A stretch of 64,000 nucleotides of DNA from contig QZCP01000831.1 in assembly GCA_003956705.1 (NCBI GenBank), positions 1-64,000 on the forward strand. The letters are read 5' to 3'. Made by a program: the position numbers and the translations under genes. Below, in pieces: positions 13,540 to 27,313 of this stretch; the stretch's first letter is position 1, and each line of letters starts with the position of its first letter. The notes below the pieces were generated by a model that was not told the DNA's origin, did not search any database, and worked only from the letters and a program-made list of their open reading frames with translations. The DNA is from Brevipalpus yothersi. Taxonomy: Eukaryota > Arthropoda > Arachnida > Trombidiformes > Tenuipalpidae.

Positions 13540-13895
13540 CTGCGATGAATTTCGCAATCGATGATCAAAATTATCACTCATCAGTCTCAATGATGTTCCA
13601 ATGTTTAGCAAAACATCTTCCAATGGCAATGGCGGTGGCAGTAGACGAGCACCAGTGAGATCGTCAACGATTTCAGATCGTCGAATAACATCATCTCGAA
13701 GAGTATCTTGAATCAGATCCGGTAATTGGGACATCTTGAGAGTTGGAGACGACATGAGTGGAAGTGACCTCTCAGGTTGAGCAAAGGAGGTTGATTGTCG
13801 AAGGCCAATTGGATTATTTCGACTCATCAGATTAACCTCGGTGGGCATAATCAGTGGTGATTGGAAGCGATGTGGTGCCTGAGGATGTCTCAAAT
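13540..13895 (-). CDS. Coding exon with a BH3-like motif (partial gene)
   Basis: On the minus strand an acceptor (tttattacag at 13896) opens a 356-nt exon that ends at the donor CAG|gtaaat (13540). It encodes about 118 residues, entered with one base carried over from an upstream exon. The N-terminal half is polar and Ser/Pro-rich. The end reads LLPPPLPLEDVLLNIG then TSLRLMSDNFDHRLRNSS. The spacing I-x3-L-x2-M-S-D-x-F matches the BH3 death-motif pattern (hydrophobic, x3, Leu, x2, hydrophobic, small, Asp, x, hydrophobic). BH3-only proteins bind Bcl-2 family members and trigger apoptosis; this role is inferred from the motif alone. If the donor is not used, the frame reads 13 residues further to a stop at 13501. 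Upstream exons were not found; a gap at 14368-14458 lies on that side. Confidence 0.5.
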
Positions 13896-14303
13896 CTGTA
13901 ATAAATTCGGGGGTAAAGAAAGAGAGAAGAGAGAAAGATGAGAGAAAAATATAAAAATAAACAGATAAATTTATTTGCATAAACAAACTTTTTTTCTCAA
14001 TTTGCATATCAAATGAAGTATTAAATTTTGTTCTCCCATATTGCACCAATGAAGTGTATTCACACAAAATCCGATTTGTCAAGTTTGTAATTTTCTTTGA
14101 ATTTCATTTTTTCCTTTCCTAACAGTCCTCTTTTTGTCCATCTTCTTTTTTATTCCTTCACGCTCGCATCTTAATATGCAAACGCAAAGTGAGAGCAAAA
14201 AGTATACTCACACACACATAAGCTCATATATTTCGGCAGCAGAAGTTAATTATATGGCGTAAATATTCATTTGCGTTACACTACTGGAGCCAAAAGTATC
14301 AGT

Positions 14304-14305
<2 letters not shown>

Positions 14306-14367
<62 letters not shown>
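14306..14367. repeat. (GA)n microsatellite running into an assembly gap
   Basis: At least 62 bp of GA repeats cut off by a run of N. Confidence 0.97.
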
Positions 14368-14458
14368 NNNNNNNNNNNNNNNNNNNNNNNNNNNNNNNNN
14401 NNNNNNNNNNNNNNNNNNNNNNNNNNNNNNNNNNNNNNNNNNNNNNNNNNNNNNNNNN
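14368..14458. other. Assembly gap (91 N)
   Basis: Undetermined bases directly after a GA tract. A TC tract follows 46 bp downstream of the gap (14505-14548), so the gap probably reflects a GA/TC hairpin or slippage. Confidence 0.99.
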
Positions 14459-14501
14459 ATAGTTGGAGGCATCATGATGGCGGGAAGGTTTCAATCGAGC
14501 G

Positions 14502-14504
<3 letters not shown>

Positions 14505-14548
<44 letters not shown>
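14505..14548. repeat. (CT)n microsatellite
   Basis: About 44 bp of CT repeats, in opposite orientation to the GA tract before the gap. Confidence 0.97.
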
Positions 14549-14551
<3 letters not shown>

Positions 14552-17500
14552 CGAAGGACATTCAATGGATGAGTGAGTCACTTGGAATCAGTGAACAAGT
14601 CAGAAGCTATCACAAACGGATGAGCACATACACATACACACACACATGCAAACACATCGAACGTTGCAACGAAAAGGAAGCCATTATAACGGTAAAATGA
14701 TAGCAATGTTCGTACGTCTTGCAAAGAAAATGAGAGGAACAAGTTGCTACCAAGTGAGTATGCATAAATGTACTTATCGGTGCTTGATTCTAGATTCTTT
14801 TGCTGGTTGGACATTATGGCCAATGGTAAGATCGTGATCAGATCGTTGGTTTCGGTAGGGAAAGAGAGAGAAAAGAAAGAAGAAGAAAAAGAAAAAGAAA
14901 GAATGGTGGAGGAGACTAGTTTGAGTTTCTCTTACTTTTTATCTTTTTCTTGTATTCTTCAATCTCTTCTCCCTCATCTTCTTCTTTATTTTTCCACTCA
15001 AACAAGCCATCAAATTTGCCTTGCCTCAAGGATATTCACCATGAACATAGCAAAAGTGGACTTTCTCTCTTTCTCTTTCTCTTTCTAATCAGTTAGTCCA
15101 TTTGTTAGTTTATGAAATGCAAAATAACCTTCCATTGCAATCGTTTTTACATTGGTTTTTGAAAATCATTGCATGGACGCTTGATATTTCACTTGGCCCT
15201 GTACACTTTCGATTCTTCCTTAACGATACAAGTTCTCCTTTTTTTCTTGTCCATCTCTTTCGCTCTTTCTTTCTGGTTGTATGTATGTTTCCACCTTCTC
15301 GTATAGATCAGATGAATCAACAGCAATTCCAAAAGATCCCTAAAATGATTGTGGACAAAGTCCATCTCACAATTGATTCCCGTAAAAACATTGTGGCGCG
15401 CAAAATTTCGCGCCTTTCAGTCAAAACAAACTTTTTAGCAGACTTTCCCATCTAGTTAAAGGAGTTTTTTTGTGTGTAAAAATACATCATATAGATATGC
15501 AAATCCAATTTAAACAGAAATCTCTAATGATATTGAGCATTGAGATAGAGAGAGAAGATCGTAACACTTCAAGGCAATGTTTATGGGATGGTGGGCCAAC
15601 TACAGTATGTAGCCTTTCGGCAAGCTGAGAAGAGGCAAAAACTTGGGGAAAAAAGAGCAAATAACATCATCTCACTTCAGTGCCACTTAAATAATAAACT
15701 CATTGTGGTTAAGCCGAAATGGTTATACTGATAGCACGCACAAGTGAAACTTTTACCAATATTGAGAGAAAGTAGGCCAAAATTTTAGTATAACTCAATT
15801 GATTCGGCAATCTTTCAATCTCAATATGGACTAAGATGAACAATTTGACAAGCGAACGTGATGAGTGAGATATGAAGTTTGAAATGTATGTGTGTATACA
15901 TGATGAATTGATTCATCATGCAAACAAAGAGAGAGAATAAGAAAGTGATCCAGTTTATCAATTTATCTACTTCTTGGAGGGTCTCTTTTTCATTTCGATT
16001 CGGTTTCAAGATTCCTAGACAGAACATAGACTATTTATACTGACAGGGGTTAAAACATTGATTCGAATGATTTGTTATTCAACACACGCAATCAGCTTTG
16101 CATTAATATGCAAATGTATATTAGATACTTTGCGAATCAAGTAGTTGATGGAAAACACGTGAGAATCAAAATTCAAATGCAAATGTTGATCAACTGTTGG
16201 CGTTCTATCTTCTGTACACTTTTTATCGTCATCATTCAATAAACATTGAATACATGTGCATGCGAAAAATATCATGGCTTTGCTGAGGCCAGCAATCCAG
16301 GGTTAAGATGATGATTAAAAAAGATGAAAGATTTAGTCATGAATATCGTTCCTATCACTCGTCAACATGATACCAGAGGCCGGACCTCTGGACCAGTAGA
16401 AGATGCCTTTTTCTTCCACTTTTGGTAACTTGGTCTGATCTTTCCATGATATGAACAAGTGAATCGTCTCATGTGTCTCCGATCCTTGGAAAATGATTGG
16501 CAGTCAGTGAAAGTTGAGCCAATTTTTACCCAAAAATCGAGCCCACTACCATCGCCGTTTAGGGGGAAGATGATAAAATGAACAATTAAGACTTTCAAAT
16601 ATTCCACCAATTTTAAGACAATAAGCAGGCACATCATGAACTTTGACCGATTAATTTCTGTATATACGCCACTAGCATCTAGCTAATGATGGTGACTGCA
16701 AATGACACTAGGCCCACTTGAAGGCCCACAAGCGGATCAATCTGCCTTCATCATCATTAATCGCTCTCACACACACAAATACACACAAGATGTGGAAGAA
16801 GAAGTGCAAAGTTTGCTTCAAGCGATGATGTCCCATGCAATAAGATCTGGTCTAAAAGAGGACCAAATGAGTGAGGCCACTTTTATGCATCTTTCGCCTG
16901 TGTAGAGAATAATCTCAGAGACGTGTCCTCACTGTGGAAGCTTAGCAGAGCTCAGATCATCCAAAGAGCGAGAGAGAGGAGACAAATTTCCCATGGACGG
17001 TTTGTCCATGAGAAGATAAAATGCCCTAGGAAAACGTTCTCCAAGTCTAATGAGTGGCTTGATTAGACGTGATTGTAAATTGATTATCAAGACTGATTTT
17101 GCGTAAGAATAGGCCAGCTAGATGGATGAACTGGGAGAGAGAGAGAGATGAATGTGAAGAGTCGTTGGTAACTTTAGAAAAGATAAGTTTTCGGATCAGA
17201 GGAGAAAAGATCCGAAAATGTAAAGAAAGCAGCAGAGGATTCCGTTCAGTCTTCCTCCACTGCCACCTCCTTTTCGGTGCTACATAAAGAAGTATAGAGT
17301 CCATTCAATGTGTGCGATTATCGCTTATGAAAATAGTCTCTTCTCTTCTTCATTTTGGGCTCCAGTTGAGCGTCACATGAGGATAGAGAGCCCAAAGATG
17401 ACAAGAGAGAGAAAGAGGGACATAAGAGAGAGAGAGAGAGAGAGAGACAGATAATTTTTGAATACGAAGCCAAGAGAGAGAGAGCGGGCCCGGGCAAAGC

Positions 17501-20265
17501 GAGCGATCTGAGCTCAGGTCAAAAGGCGCTCGCAAAAGTTTTGCTTGATAGTAGTAGAGGGAGCTGAATATATGGCAAGGTTATTGGCCAAACTACGGAA
17601 TCAAAGGAAGAGAGAGAGGAGAGAGACAGTGTGTGTGTGGCGACGAAGAGAGAGAGAAAGAGAAGATGAAGATGATGCCCGGACTAGGAGAAGAGGTTTA
17701 CATGGAGCAGGCAAGTAGCAAGATCTATAAAATACAAGTATATAAAATTGATGATAGCTGTGCTTGGGATGGAGGCTCATGTAGGGGGTGGTTGGAGATG
17801 TGGGCTACAAAATGAGCCTGGCGCGAGGTGAACATGAAGAAAAGAAAGATTATCACTTGGCTCTTTCTCTCTCTCTCACTCTTTTCCCCTTTTGATGCCT
17901 TTTTTGGAGGTAAGCTAACACACTCACTGAGTTACACGCGAGAAAGCCGAAAAAGTCCCAAAAGAGAACGGAAAAGTGGTTTTGTGGCCCGGGCCAAGCG
18001 GGCTGCATGGGCCCGTCTTATTCTCTCTCTCTCTGTCTCTCTCTCTCTCTCTCTTCCTTCTTTCTCTCCAATCTTTCTCTCTCCATCCCATCTGAGATCG
18101 TAGGTGTTCAAAGCTTTTGCGGTCACTCAAGTGACGATGAGTAACAAGGCAAGCTGATCCCTGGATGGAGCATTCACTGGACACTGTATTCACGGAAGTG
18201 ATACAGCCCTAAGGCCCAGAAAAGATGACCAAACTTTCCCATGAGTTATGCCCGTTTTCATGGACAGGTGATGTTCTTGTACCACAGCTATATGTGAAAA
18301 TTTTACCTTACCCTTGAACATGGTTTCGAGTCCCGAAATCTTAGTACTAGAGATTGATGATGCTTGCCCGAGAAAAGTCTTTGAAAATGTCCTAGGACAG
18401 TGGCTGTCAATAGTTCGTATGCTGATGAGTCATTTGCAATGATGTGGACTGTATTGCATTTCGAGGAGCAAGAATTTGAAAACCAAATCATGGTGGGTCT
18501 CCATATTCACCCCATGTTGTATCATATAGATGATTGAAAAAGATGAGGATGCTGATGAAGTGAAACCGGAAGCATTTGAAATTGCTCACTGTTTAAGCAT
18601 CGACTCTTCCGTTTTACCGATGATGGTCAGATAAAGTTGACCAGTTTGCAGGAGATGTTCATAATGGCTTTCATCATGTTAACAAGGTATTTAAGATGCA
18701 AAAAGATCTGCTAAGAATCATGATAAACGATGGAAAAAGTTTCTTATTCGCCCAATGATTGCGAAAAAATTCTGACATTCATAAGAGATATACAGAAGAA
18801 AAAGGAAACCCTGCATAATCTTCATCATTCTGTCCATCGGAAGCGGAGTTAGTGAAGGATATCAGAATAATAATTATGTGTACAATTAAAAATAGTGGGA
18901 GATGCAAATCAGCAATCGTCATCAAGGCATTTTCATGTCTTCCAGCCTTTTCAGTTACCCAAAGCCTCAGGATGTTGATACTGTCATCATTCTACTGTCA
19001 TTCAACTTGTACCACCAAGATGCGGTTATCACAATCAATGAAAAGTCTATGAACTTGTCTTGCCGTTCATTGATGAATAAATTATCAAACCAAATGATCT
19101 TTCATTCACTTTATTTCCATTTCCTTGTCTCACTTTCCACCGTTTTCAATCACACACACACTTCTTATTGTCTCACAAACTGTGAACTTCCCTTCCTCAT
19201 CTTCTCATTCTTCATCTTCCTTCATCTTCTTTCCCTCTTCCCGTTCAAATGTTCATCCTGTTGATGACAAAAATTATTACTTCCCTATTAATCATCGATA
19301 TTTTGCTGATTTTTTGACCGATAGTTGGCCCATCACCAGATCATGGAACCCTTCAAACCATGTTGCCAATCGAATGTTCAATTCCAAATCGCCTGCCACA
19401 GCCCATCACTCATCAAATAGCAGCCTGATTAGTCAAGTTACAGGGCAAATGTTTTGATGAGTAACTCTGATACATTCCCAATAGTGATGAAAGAGAGACA
19501 GAAAGAGAGAGGAGAGAGTGTGAAAATGAGGATGCAATAAAATGGGATAGAATGATCATGCAAATGATTGTGACAAAGTTTCTATCTTAATAGGATTTTC
19601 TTCTTCTCATCTTTTTGCCGCCACTTCAAGCTTGCCAATGATGTGTGTGTGTATGCATGTGTTGACGAGCCATCAATGTATTAGCTAATCCGATATACTC
19701 TTCAAATACTGGATCATGTAGCATGATTATTTTCTTTTCCTCTTTTTTCCCACTCAAATCACCTCATCTTCTCACGCTACACACATACTTGATCAATCCT
19801 TTCCACTGTCAACGGTCCACTCTCACACAGGGCCACTAACCATCACAGCCCTTGACCCCAAGCCTGACCCAAAAAGAAGTCCTCACACAAAAAAATCTTG
19901 GCCACAATCACAACTCAACACGTGTCCGTGGAGTAAGTCCATGGAAAGGTTGAGCTGTCAAATGCACACACATTCACATCAACATTCATATTCAGCCGCA
20001 AAATTCGTCAAATTATTGCAATAGTAATGGGGTTGCATCATCTTTCCATTCTGCATATGTATGGAGATTGTTGGTATTGTTGTTGTTGACAATTGTTGAC
20101 AATGCTAACTCATTCCCTCGTAGTTTTGGATAAACGTATACAATATTGCTCAATGAATTCCCTAGAACAAAGAATCAGTAAGTGTGTCTGTGTGCATGTG
20201 TGCGGTTATCATTTGAGTATATGCACATGAGATGATGTCGAACGTAAGGTTTGGATGGAAGTGAT

Positions 20266-20334
<69 letters not shown>

Positions 20335-23300
20335 AATAAAGTTCAAGTGGCGTAGACCATGGCGAAAGAATATACATATATAGATATAAATATGTTCACT
20401 ATGGTTCCATGGATAAGTAAGTGAGAGAGAGAAGATAAAGTTGACTGTCAGTGTGAATGCGCTCGAGCCTCGATTATGGTTTGATGGTTTGATGCAAAAA
20501 GTGGCCTGAATAGCGTGAAGTGAGGAAGATGGTGAGAAGGGAGGAAGAAAAAAAAGGAGAAAAAGCGATACACACACAGAGAGAATGGTATTGGCAAAGG
20601 GAAAGCTAAAAATACGAGCGTGAAAATGTGAATGCATGATCAGTGGACATGGTGATCAATCTTGTAGGGTTTAGAAGCATTTAAATTGCTACAAAAATTG
20701 ATGTGAACATTACATTTCAACAAAACTACATCGTTACACACGTATACACAGGTCTATATACACTGAGCAAAAGTCATAATTTTCACATCTTTCTGTAAGC
20801 TAATCCTCTCTCCATCTCCATCTTTCTCTCTCTCTCTCTCTCTCTTCAGCTCTTGACTCTCTTTTGATTGACCTTTTCTAATTTTGGGAGGCTGATAATG
20901 TGACTTACGTAACTTGAAATGAGCCGAAACTTTTCAAGACCATTGTAGATCAATTGTTTGCTCAGTTCCTCGTCTTTTATCTGTGCCTTTGAGAATATAT
21001 AGTACTTGATCTCTTCCACTTATTCTCCTCCATGGATTGCCTATTCTTACATCTTGAGAATCACTGTCAATCATATCTTCACACTCTTATTGACCATAGG
21101 CAATTGCTTAGCGCGTGAAACTATTGTCTGTAATGTTTGATCATTTGAGAGAGATAGAAAGATCTTTGATATTTTTTTGACTAACACAAACAGACCTACA
21201 TTTCGATGGGGAAATATTCTTCCAAGCGGGACAATCAGTGTCCCGTGTTGATGTAAAGAGACAGCTCTTTGTGTAAGCTATTTTGAGGCCAAAAAAGACT
21301 ACCACTTCAGCATAACCATGTCCACATACATATACGTACACTGACAACTTTACGTAACCAAAATTTCACTATCATCAATCCTCTTGACCGGACATTCACC
21401 GAAACACGGCTTTATCATCTATGACTTACGCATTTGGCTGGAAAATTTGATTCAAATATTTCTATCTATATCTATGTGTGTGTATGTGTGCATGCTAGAT
21501 ATTCTTCGACTTATCGCTAGCTAACACGTTGGCTCAATTGTCTCGGTTTGGTGCATTTGCGTTTCATCATCGTTCCGCTGGCATGTTTCAGATATATCAA
21601 ATAGTGGCAGATGAAGGTGAACAAATATTCATCCATAGAGACAAGGTGAAGACAAGGTAGAGAGATAGAAAAGTCAAGTATAAGTTTGGGACAAGAAAAA
21701 AAAACGGTGAACAAGGTGGGAACAATAAGTATACACTTAAAATAGGCCATCAAATAGACAAGATTTTGACCAATTTTAGCCACTTTTGCCATGCAATTCT
21801 CATGGATGAATCGAAAAATTTTCCCACACACAATTTACTTAGGGGAAATTCTGTTCACATGTAATATAAACATATTCATGTATAACCTAAATCAAGGCCT
21901 GCGTTCAAGTGTGCAATAAGTTTACATGTCAAAAATTCAGCCATAAAATTACCATAGAAGAAGGAGGAAGAGGAGGCGGAGGAGGAGGTGATGATGACAG
22001 TTGAGAATGGACATTGATTTTATCCATGTGAGAAATGATGAAAATTTATCATGAATATACACATTGTTGAGTGTAAATGAGAGAAAAGTAGCTGACTGAG
22101 ATTATGTATTATGAAGAAGGCAAATAAAGTGGATATATAATACAAATCATTGACTTCTGAAATCTGATCATCCAAAAAACACATCACGCCAAGCGCATCA
22201 ATGTATCTCTCTGCCTCTCTCTGCCTCCGAATAAGGTGAAGATGATACCTTGTACATCAACCTGGTAATTTTGTACTATCTGAGGTCAGATGAGCTGATA
22301 GAATAGTTGTACATTTTATGGCCACAAGATTCACCCTGAGTCCGATGAGGTGGCCTCATCACTTGCCAATCATATTGAAAAAAGTTTTTGTTCAAATTTG
22401 ATGAGAATTCAAAATGAATATTCATCGATGAAAGAACAGTTAAAACGCTTGAAACCGCAATATTATCAAGTATGATATTAATTTTAGGCCCATTAATAAA
22501 GCCCAGATTCTCTCACATCTCTCACTCTCCACAAAGCGATGGAAATCTGAGTGTTGATGTGTTTTTTTCTTCTTTCATCAAAAGAGTGGCGAAGCCTTCA
22601 ATTTAGCCATCATCACAAACTCATGCCACATGTGATTTGACCACTTTGTACTCTTCTTCAATACATCCTATCACCACGCATCCATGAATCCATCCATCCA
22701 TGCATCCATCCCAGGACACCATCAAGAGAACCCAATCATTTATGCACATCAGAACTTGTCCATCATCAGGAACATTTGAAATGCTCGTTTTATACCTGAT
22801 TTTGTCTACCATGATTATGATTCGATTGGCCAAAAAGTAACCAGGCAAGATCAGCGAAATTAAACGGATTGCCACCACTTGCAAAGCAGCATGACCACCT
22901 TTTTTTCATCTATTCACGTTCATCATTTTTGTCATTATTTATCAATCCCACTAGAATGGCAATGATAACCATAATCTGTCTCTTCCCTCTTCTCTCTCTC
23001 TCATCTCTTTCTCTCTCTCCTCCAATATGCAAAACTTGAAAATGAATCTTTCTTCCCGTATTTTCTCTTTCTCTCATCCCTTTTTCAAGTGCCCGGGACT
23101 GATGCAAGAAGCTTTACACAAGCCACTGACGGAAGATGGAGAGTGAGAAACACGATGGTAATCATCATCTTATTTTCTTATGATCTTAGAATTGCTCACG
23201 GTGAGCAGACTAGCATCCAGATGAGGAATCAGACTAACCACCATTATCTAGCTAATTAGATGGAACATGAAATTTGTGAAGTATATTTCATCACTTTTAT

Positions 23301-23386
23301 TTATGTATTGGTCTTTGAAAGATGAATAAGCAAAAACGTTTATTTCAATTTTTCAGTCAGATGACTAATTCGTAAACTGTATACTG
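14549..23386. other. Gene-poor repeat-rich region, part 1
   Basis: Nearly 9 kb with no supportable coding exon, RNA gene or transposon. It contains a (GA)n tract at 20269-20330, short TC/GA and CA runs, a GC-rich patch around 17480-18010, and several ATGCAAAT octamers. It could be intergenic, or a long intron of a minus-strand gene such as the one carrying the BH3-like exon. Confidence 0.45.
20269..20330. repeat. (AG)n microsatellite
   Basis: About 62 bp of perfect AG repeats. Confidence 0.97.
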
Positions 23387-23528
23387 TATCTATCTGTACA
23401 GCCGTGTATTCTAGGATGATACAGATAGTTTCAACTGATAAAATACTAGTCGCTACTCATTTAGAACTATATCTTATCAGTTCAAACTATTTGTCTCATC
23501 CTAAGAAACACGACTGTACAGATAGATA
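23387..23528. repeat. 142-bp imperfect inverted repeat (MITE or hairpin RNA candidate)
   Basis: Left arm 23387-23441 and right arm 23474-23528 are each 55 nt and complementary at 48 of 55 positions by eye, separated by a 32-nt loop. Outer ends read TATCTATCTGTACAG and its complement. TA stands at both tips, which would fit a TA target duplication of a mariner-type miniature element; since TA is a palindrome this is weak evidence. A microRNA or hairpin-siRNA precursor is the main alternative. No second copy was seen in the window. Confidence 0.8.
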
Positions 23529-24675
23529 ATATTTGCAAATAATTCAGATAAAGCATCACGTGCACTCTGATAAGTTCAAAAAATGAAGAAGACAATATTG
23601 GCCTTCACTAACATCACCATGTATCTTTTATTGCTATCTTATCTTCCAGCAATTCAATTTTGTGAGTGCTATACAGTCACTTATTTTCAAATTGTATTTG
23701 TACTTTTGCATGAGGCAATATTCTTTTCCAACCCTATCAAATAATTTCAGTATCAATTTTTCTTTTCCACTCCTCACAAGATAAAATGCTTTTCAACGGT
23801 CAATTGAAAAGTCTCCCATCAAGATAACCCAGCAACACCAAGTGAAACCTTTAGCTTGGAAATAAAATGCTTCCACTACCTCACATGATATGTGTGTGTG
23901 TATATAAACTTTTTAATTGGAATATTCACTATAAATCATGATTAGAATGGTGTTCAATGTTTGAGGTCTATCCTTGAGTAAAATAAATCCTATTCGCTCG
24001 CTTTCTGCAAGTTTACACAAAGTTTGGCAATAGGATCAGTTAAATGGGCTGTTTTAATCGGTAAAAATTGCAGGAAAATATCACAGCACACAGCTTCCAC
24101 TCACTTAACTCCCCATCAAATGTGTGTGTGTGCGCCTGCAATGTGTATGATTGGGCAAAACAGAAACAAAGTAAATTAAGAGGCTCCATAAAACCGTTAT
24201 TTTGAGAAGCTTTTGAACAAGTAACTCTTGATTAACAGTAGCTTACTTGAGTGAAAGTCAAGATTTGCAATATCTTCTTAAATTAACTTAGTTTGACATC
24301 ATTTACATGATATATATGGATATTGTATATCATAATGCATTGAGAAAAAGAAGGAGAGAGCGGATTAATTTGCATACTGATCAAGTGTAACCATAGTGAA
24401 ACTTGGGGAAGAAAAAAATTCGAATTAACATTAGCCCTCATTTTGTTACTAGATTTTTTTCTTTACCCCTTCTCTCTCCCAGAGAGGCTCAAGTTTTTTG
24501 TTTGATACTTTTTTTTCCACCAATCTCACAGCCTACTGTCATGGCCAATCATTAATGCGTGCATACATTTTTTTCGACATCTAATTTGCATAAAACGAGT
24601 ATCGCAAATAATACCAACATCATCCTAATGTAAACTTCAACACTTCTAATCAAAAAATTGATCAACTTTTCTGAA

Positions 24676-24679
<4 letters not shown>

Positions 24680-24709
<30 letters not shown>
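24680..24709. repeat. (TC)n microsatellite
   Basis: About 30 bp of TC repeats. Confidence 0.95.
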
Positions 24710-24712
<3 letters not shown>

Positions 24713-27254
24713 CTCATTCCACTTCAATTCAGGAGGAAAAACAATATCAAAAGACTTGACACTTTTAAATTAAAATTATGATTCATTTTGCCTAAGAAGT
24801 TGGCCAGCGAGTTTGCTCTCCCCATCTTTGATCCTGAAAAAACTATGATTAATAAGCAGTGATTGGCTCAGATTTCGAATACCCTGGATGAGAGAAAATC
24901 AAATTCTGTAGAGTTCATCACATGTGAATCATCATCAACATTCTCCATCATTTTTGTGTACACGAATCACTTTCAAAAAAATACAACATAGTAAAAGAGT
25001 CATCATAAAGCCATCAATCGATTGGCCTAGATGAGGCAATAACTCGAAAAGATTGCACTCCATTGGAGCGCAGCATCCATACTGATGTCCCACGAGCTCA
25101 GGTGCAGTGGTAAAAGATGTCCAGGAATAAGGACAGGTGTGTTATGTTATTTGTGGTCCTCAGGTGGACAGTTGCTGTGTGCTCGATTGAACAATACATT
25201 GAGCTGACTACTGAGGATTATTGGGACATGCAAATTGATCAGTAATTGTGAAGAACATTGGTGCAACATGGATATGTTATTATTTTCGGAGAATAAAATT
25301 CACTGCTTACCTTTGTGATGGACAATTCGAGAAGATGAAGCGAATTGTGGTTGAGAAACGGTGGCTAGTGATGGATATGATCTGGATGATGAGCACGAAG
25401 GCAAAGACACATCCGAGCCTGTGGATGTTGATGGAGATTCGTTTGAGTGATGATCTCGAGCAATATTCATGGCACAAAGTGTCAGTGTGTGGCAGAGAGA
25501 GGCAAAATTTTTGAGTCCAAAATGAGCAAAATAGAACGAAAAAAGTTTTCAAGAAGTTTTCACCAAAGAAGCGGGAAAATGTTGACCACAAAATGTTGTT
25601 ACCACCAGTGAATCTGTTGGATAGCTGATGTGTATCAATAAGATTCGAGGCCAACAAGTTAACTGGAATCACTCTCTTTTTTTTGCTTCAATCTTTCTCT
25701 CAAATGCAAAAGTAACTGTCAATTTACGAGTAAGCAAAACATTTTTGCGCGGGAAACAAGATCATCAAGCAAAATAAACATCAATCGTCAGTGTTAGTGT
25801 TCAATTTCTCCCTATTCACACACACTACAAAACTAGCGAATAGCAAAATGCAGAATGCACAAGTGATGAGCAATAGACAATCAAACTGGTGTCAGTAAAC
25901 TTGGATGGACAAACACTAATTAATGATCATATACACATTCAATTGTGTAGATAGACATGTGTATCGGTGGTAAGATTATTTTTAAATGACACGATAGTTG
26001 AAAGGCTCTTGCAACTTGCAACATCTCTCTCTGTATAAGTGAAGCTGCTCCCGTCTCGGGAGCATGCTCAACGCTCATGGACCATGGAAGTGAGTGAGAA
26101 GTGAGAAGTGAAGAGGGAAAGCTTTCAACTTTTTCCCTTGGCAAAACTTTTCAAAACTTACGATATGTGTTTCGATTTTAGATCTTAGATTTCGAATTCT
26201 TTAGATTAGAATTTGAAAATTGGTAGATGGACTAAACAATGAAGGAATAGTGATCGGTGATGGTTGAAGGAAGAGGGTTACAGAATCAATTTTCGATGCT
26301 GCTTGTGATCATGGAGGAGTTGCCCCGAAAGTGAGTATGGCTTTTGCGAAAATAAGACTTGTGAGTTGATTGAAAGATTGTCCGATTCCTGGCAAGTGTA
26401 CATGACAAAATTGCAATTACCATTGCCACAGTTGACTATCAACAATTGCGTTAAATTTTTGCAATATTTACTTGTATTTATTGAAAATTTATTTTCTTTT
26501 CCAAATCTTCTTCTGTTTCCTACTTTCTGCTTCACGTGGAGCGTTCATCTTGTAGCAGTGTGTCTGTCGCTTGTCATCCTCCACTATTCCCGTAGTCCTG
26601 TGCATCCTTCATCACCCTTCATTGCCTCGAAACATGACAATTTATGTATATACTTTGGTAGAGAGAGAGACGGTTGTTTTTTGGAATGCAAAAAAGAGGG
26701 CTTTATAAGGCAAGAAGATGATGAGAGAGAGAGAGAGAGAGAGATTAGGAGGCGGGAATCAGGAGAGCGGATAAAAGCATCGTGTAACTCAATATTATAT
26801 GAGCCCTGGATGATGGAGAGAGTGAATTTTTTTGTCGCGTGTATTCTTGCACCCTTTTTTCTATACACTTCATGATATTATTGAATCAGAAGAAAATTAC
26901 TTCTTCTTGCAAACGCTTTTTCTCTAGTATCAAACTCTCTATCACTTGGTTGCCTTAGCCATCGGCCTCAACAATTGTTCAGATTAACCCGCTCTTTACG
27001 CAAGTTTTTCGTTTTTTTTCGTGAATCGTCTTCATTCTTCTTCTCTTTCTTCTTTCTTTCTGGGTTCCCTTTCCACTTCCATTTTACTCCTTTTCTTACT
27101 TATTGAAAGCTTTTCCTTGCATATGAATAGGAATGAATAGAGAAAAAGATGCATGTACAATATTCGGGCGATTAAAGTAAGAAAAAGCAGCGGGAAACAT
27201 GAAAGAGTTAGTGAAAAAAGAGAATTAAAAAAAGGTTCTTTCCAGAGCAAAGAT

Positions 27255-27256
<2 letters not shown>

Positions 27257-27313
<57 letters not shown>
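27257..27313. repeat. (GA)n microsatellite, left of gap
   Basis: About 57 bp of GA repeats entering a run of N. Confidence 0.97.

Noticed and set aside
14271..14581. Open frames made of repeating Leu-Ser or Arg-Glu on both strands (also near 27153-27701, 30749-31203, 50165-50519)
   Set aside because: They are translations of GA/TC microsatellites, some running through N gaps, with no other coding signal.
18310..18345. TTTCGAGTCCC, like part of a tRNA T-arm
   Set aside because: No acceptor, D-arm or anticodon-arm pairing can be built around it on either strand.
26366..26875. 169-codon plus-strand frame in the gene-poor block
   Set aside because: It crosses a GA tract, has no family resemblance or splice support, and its composition resembles the surrounding noncoding DNA.
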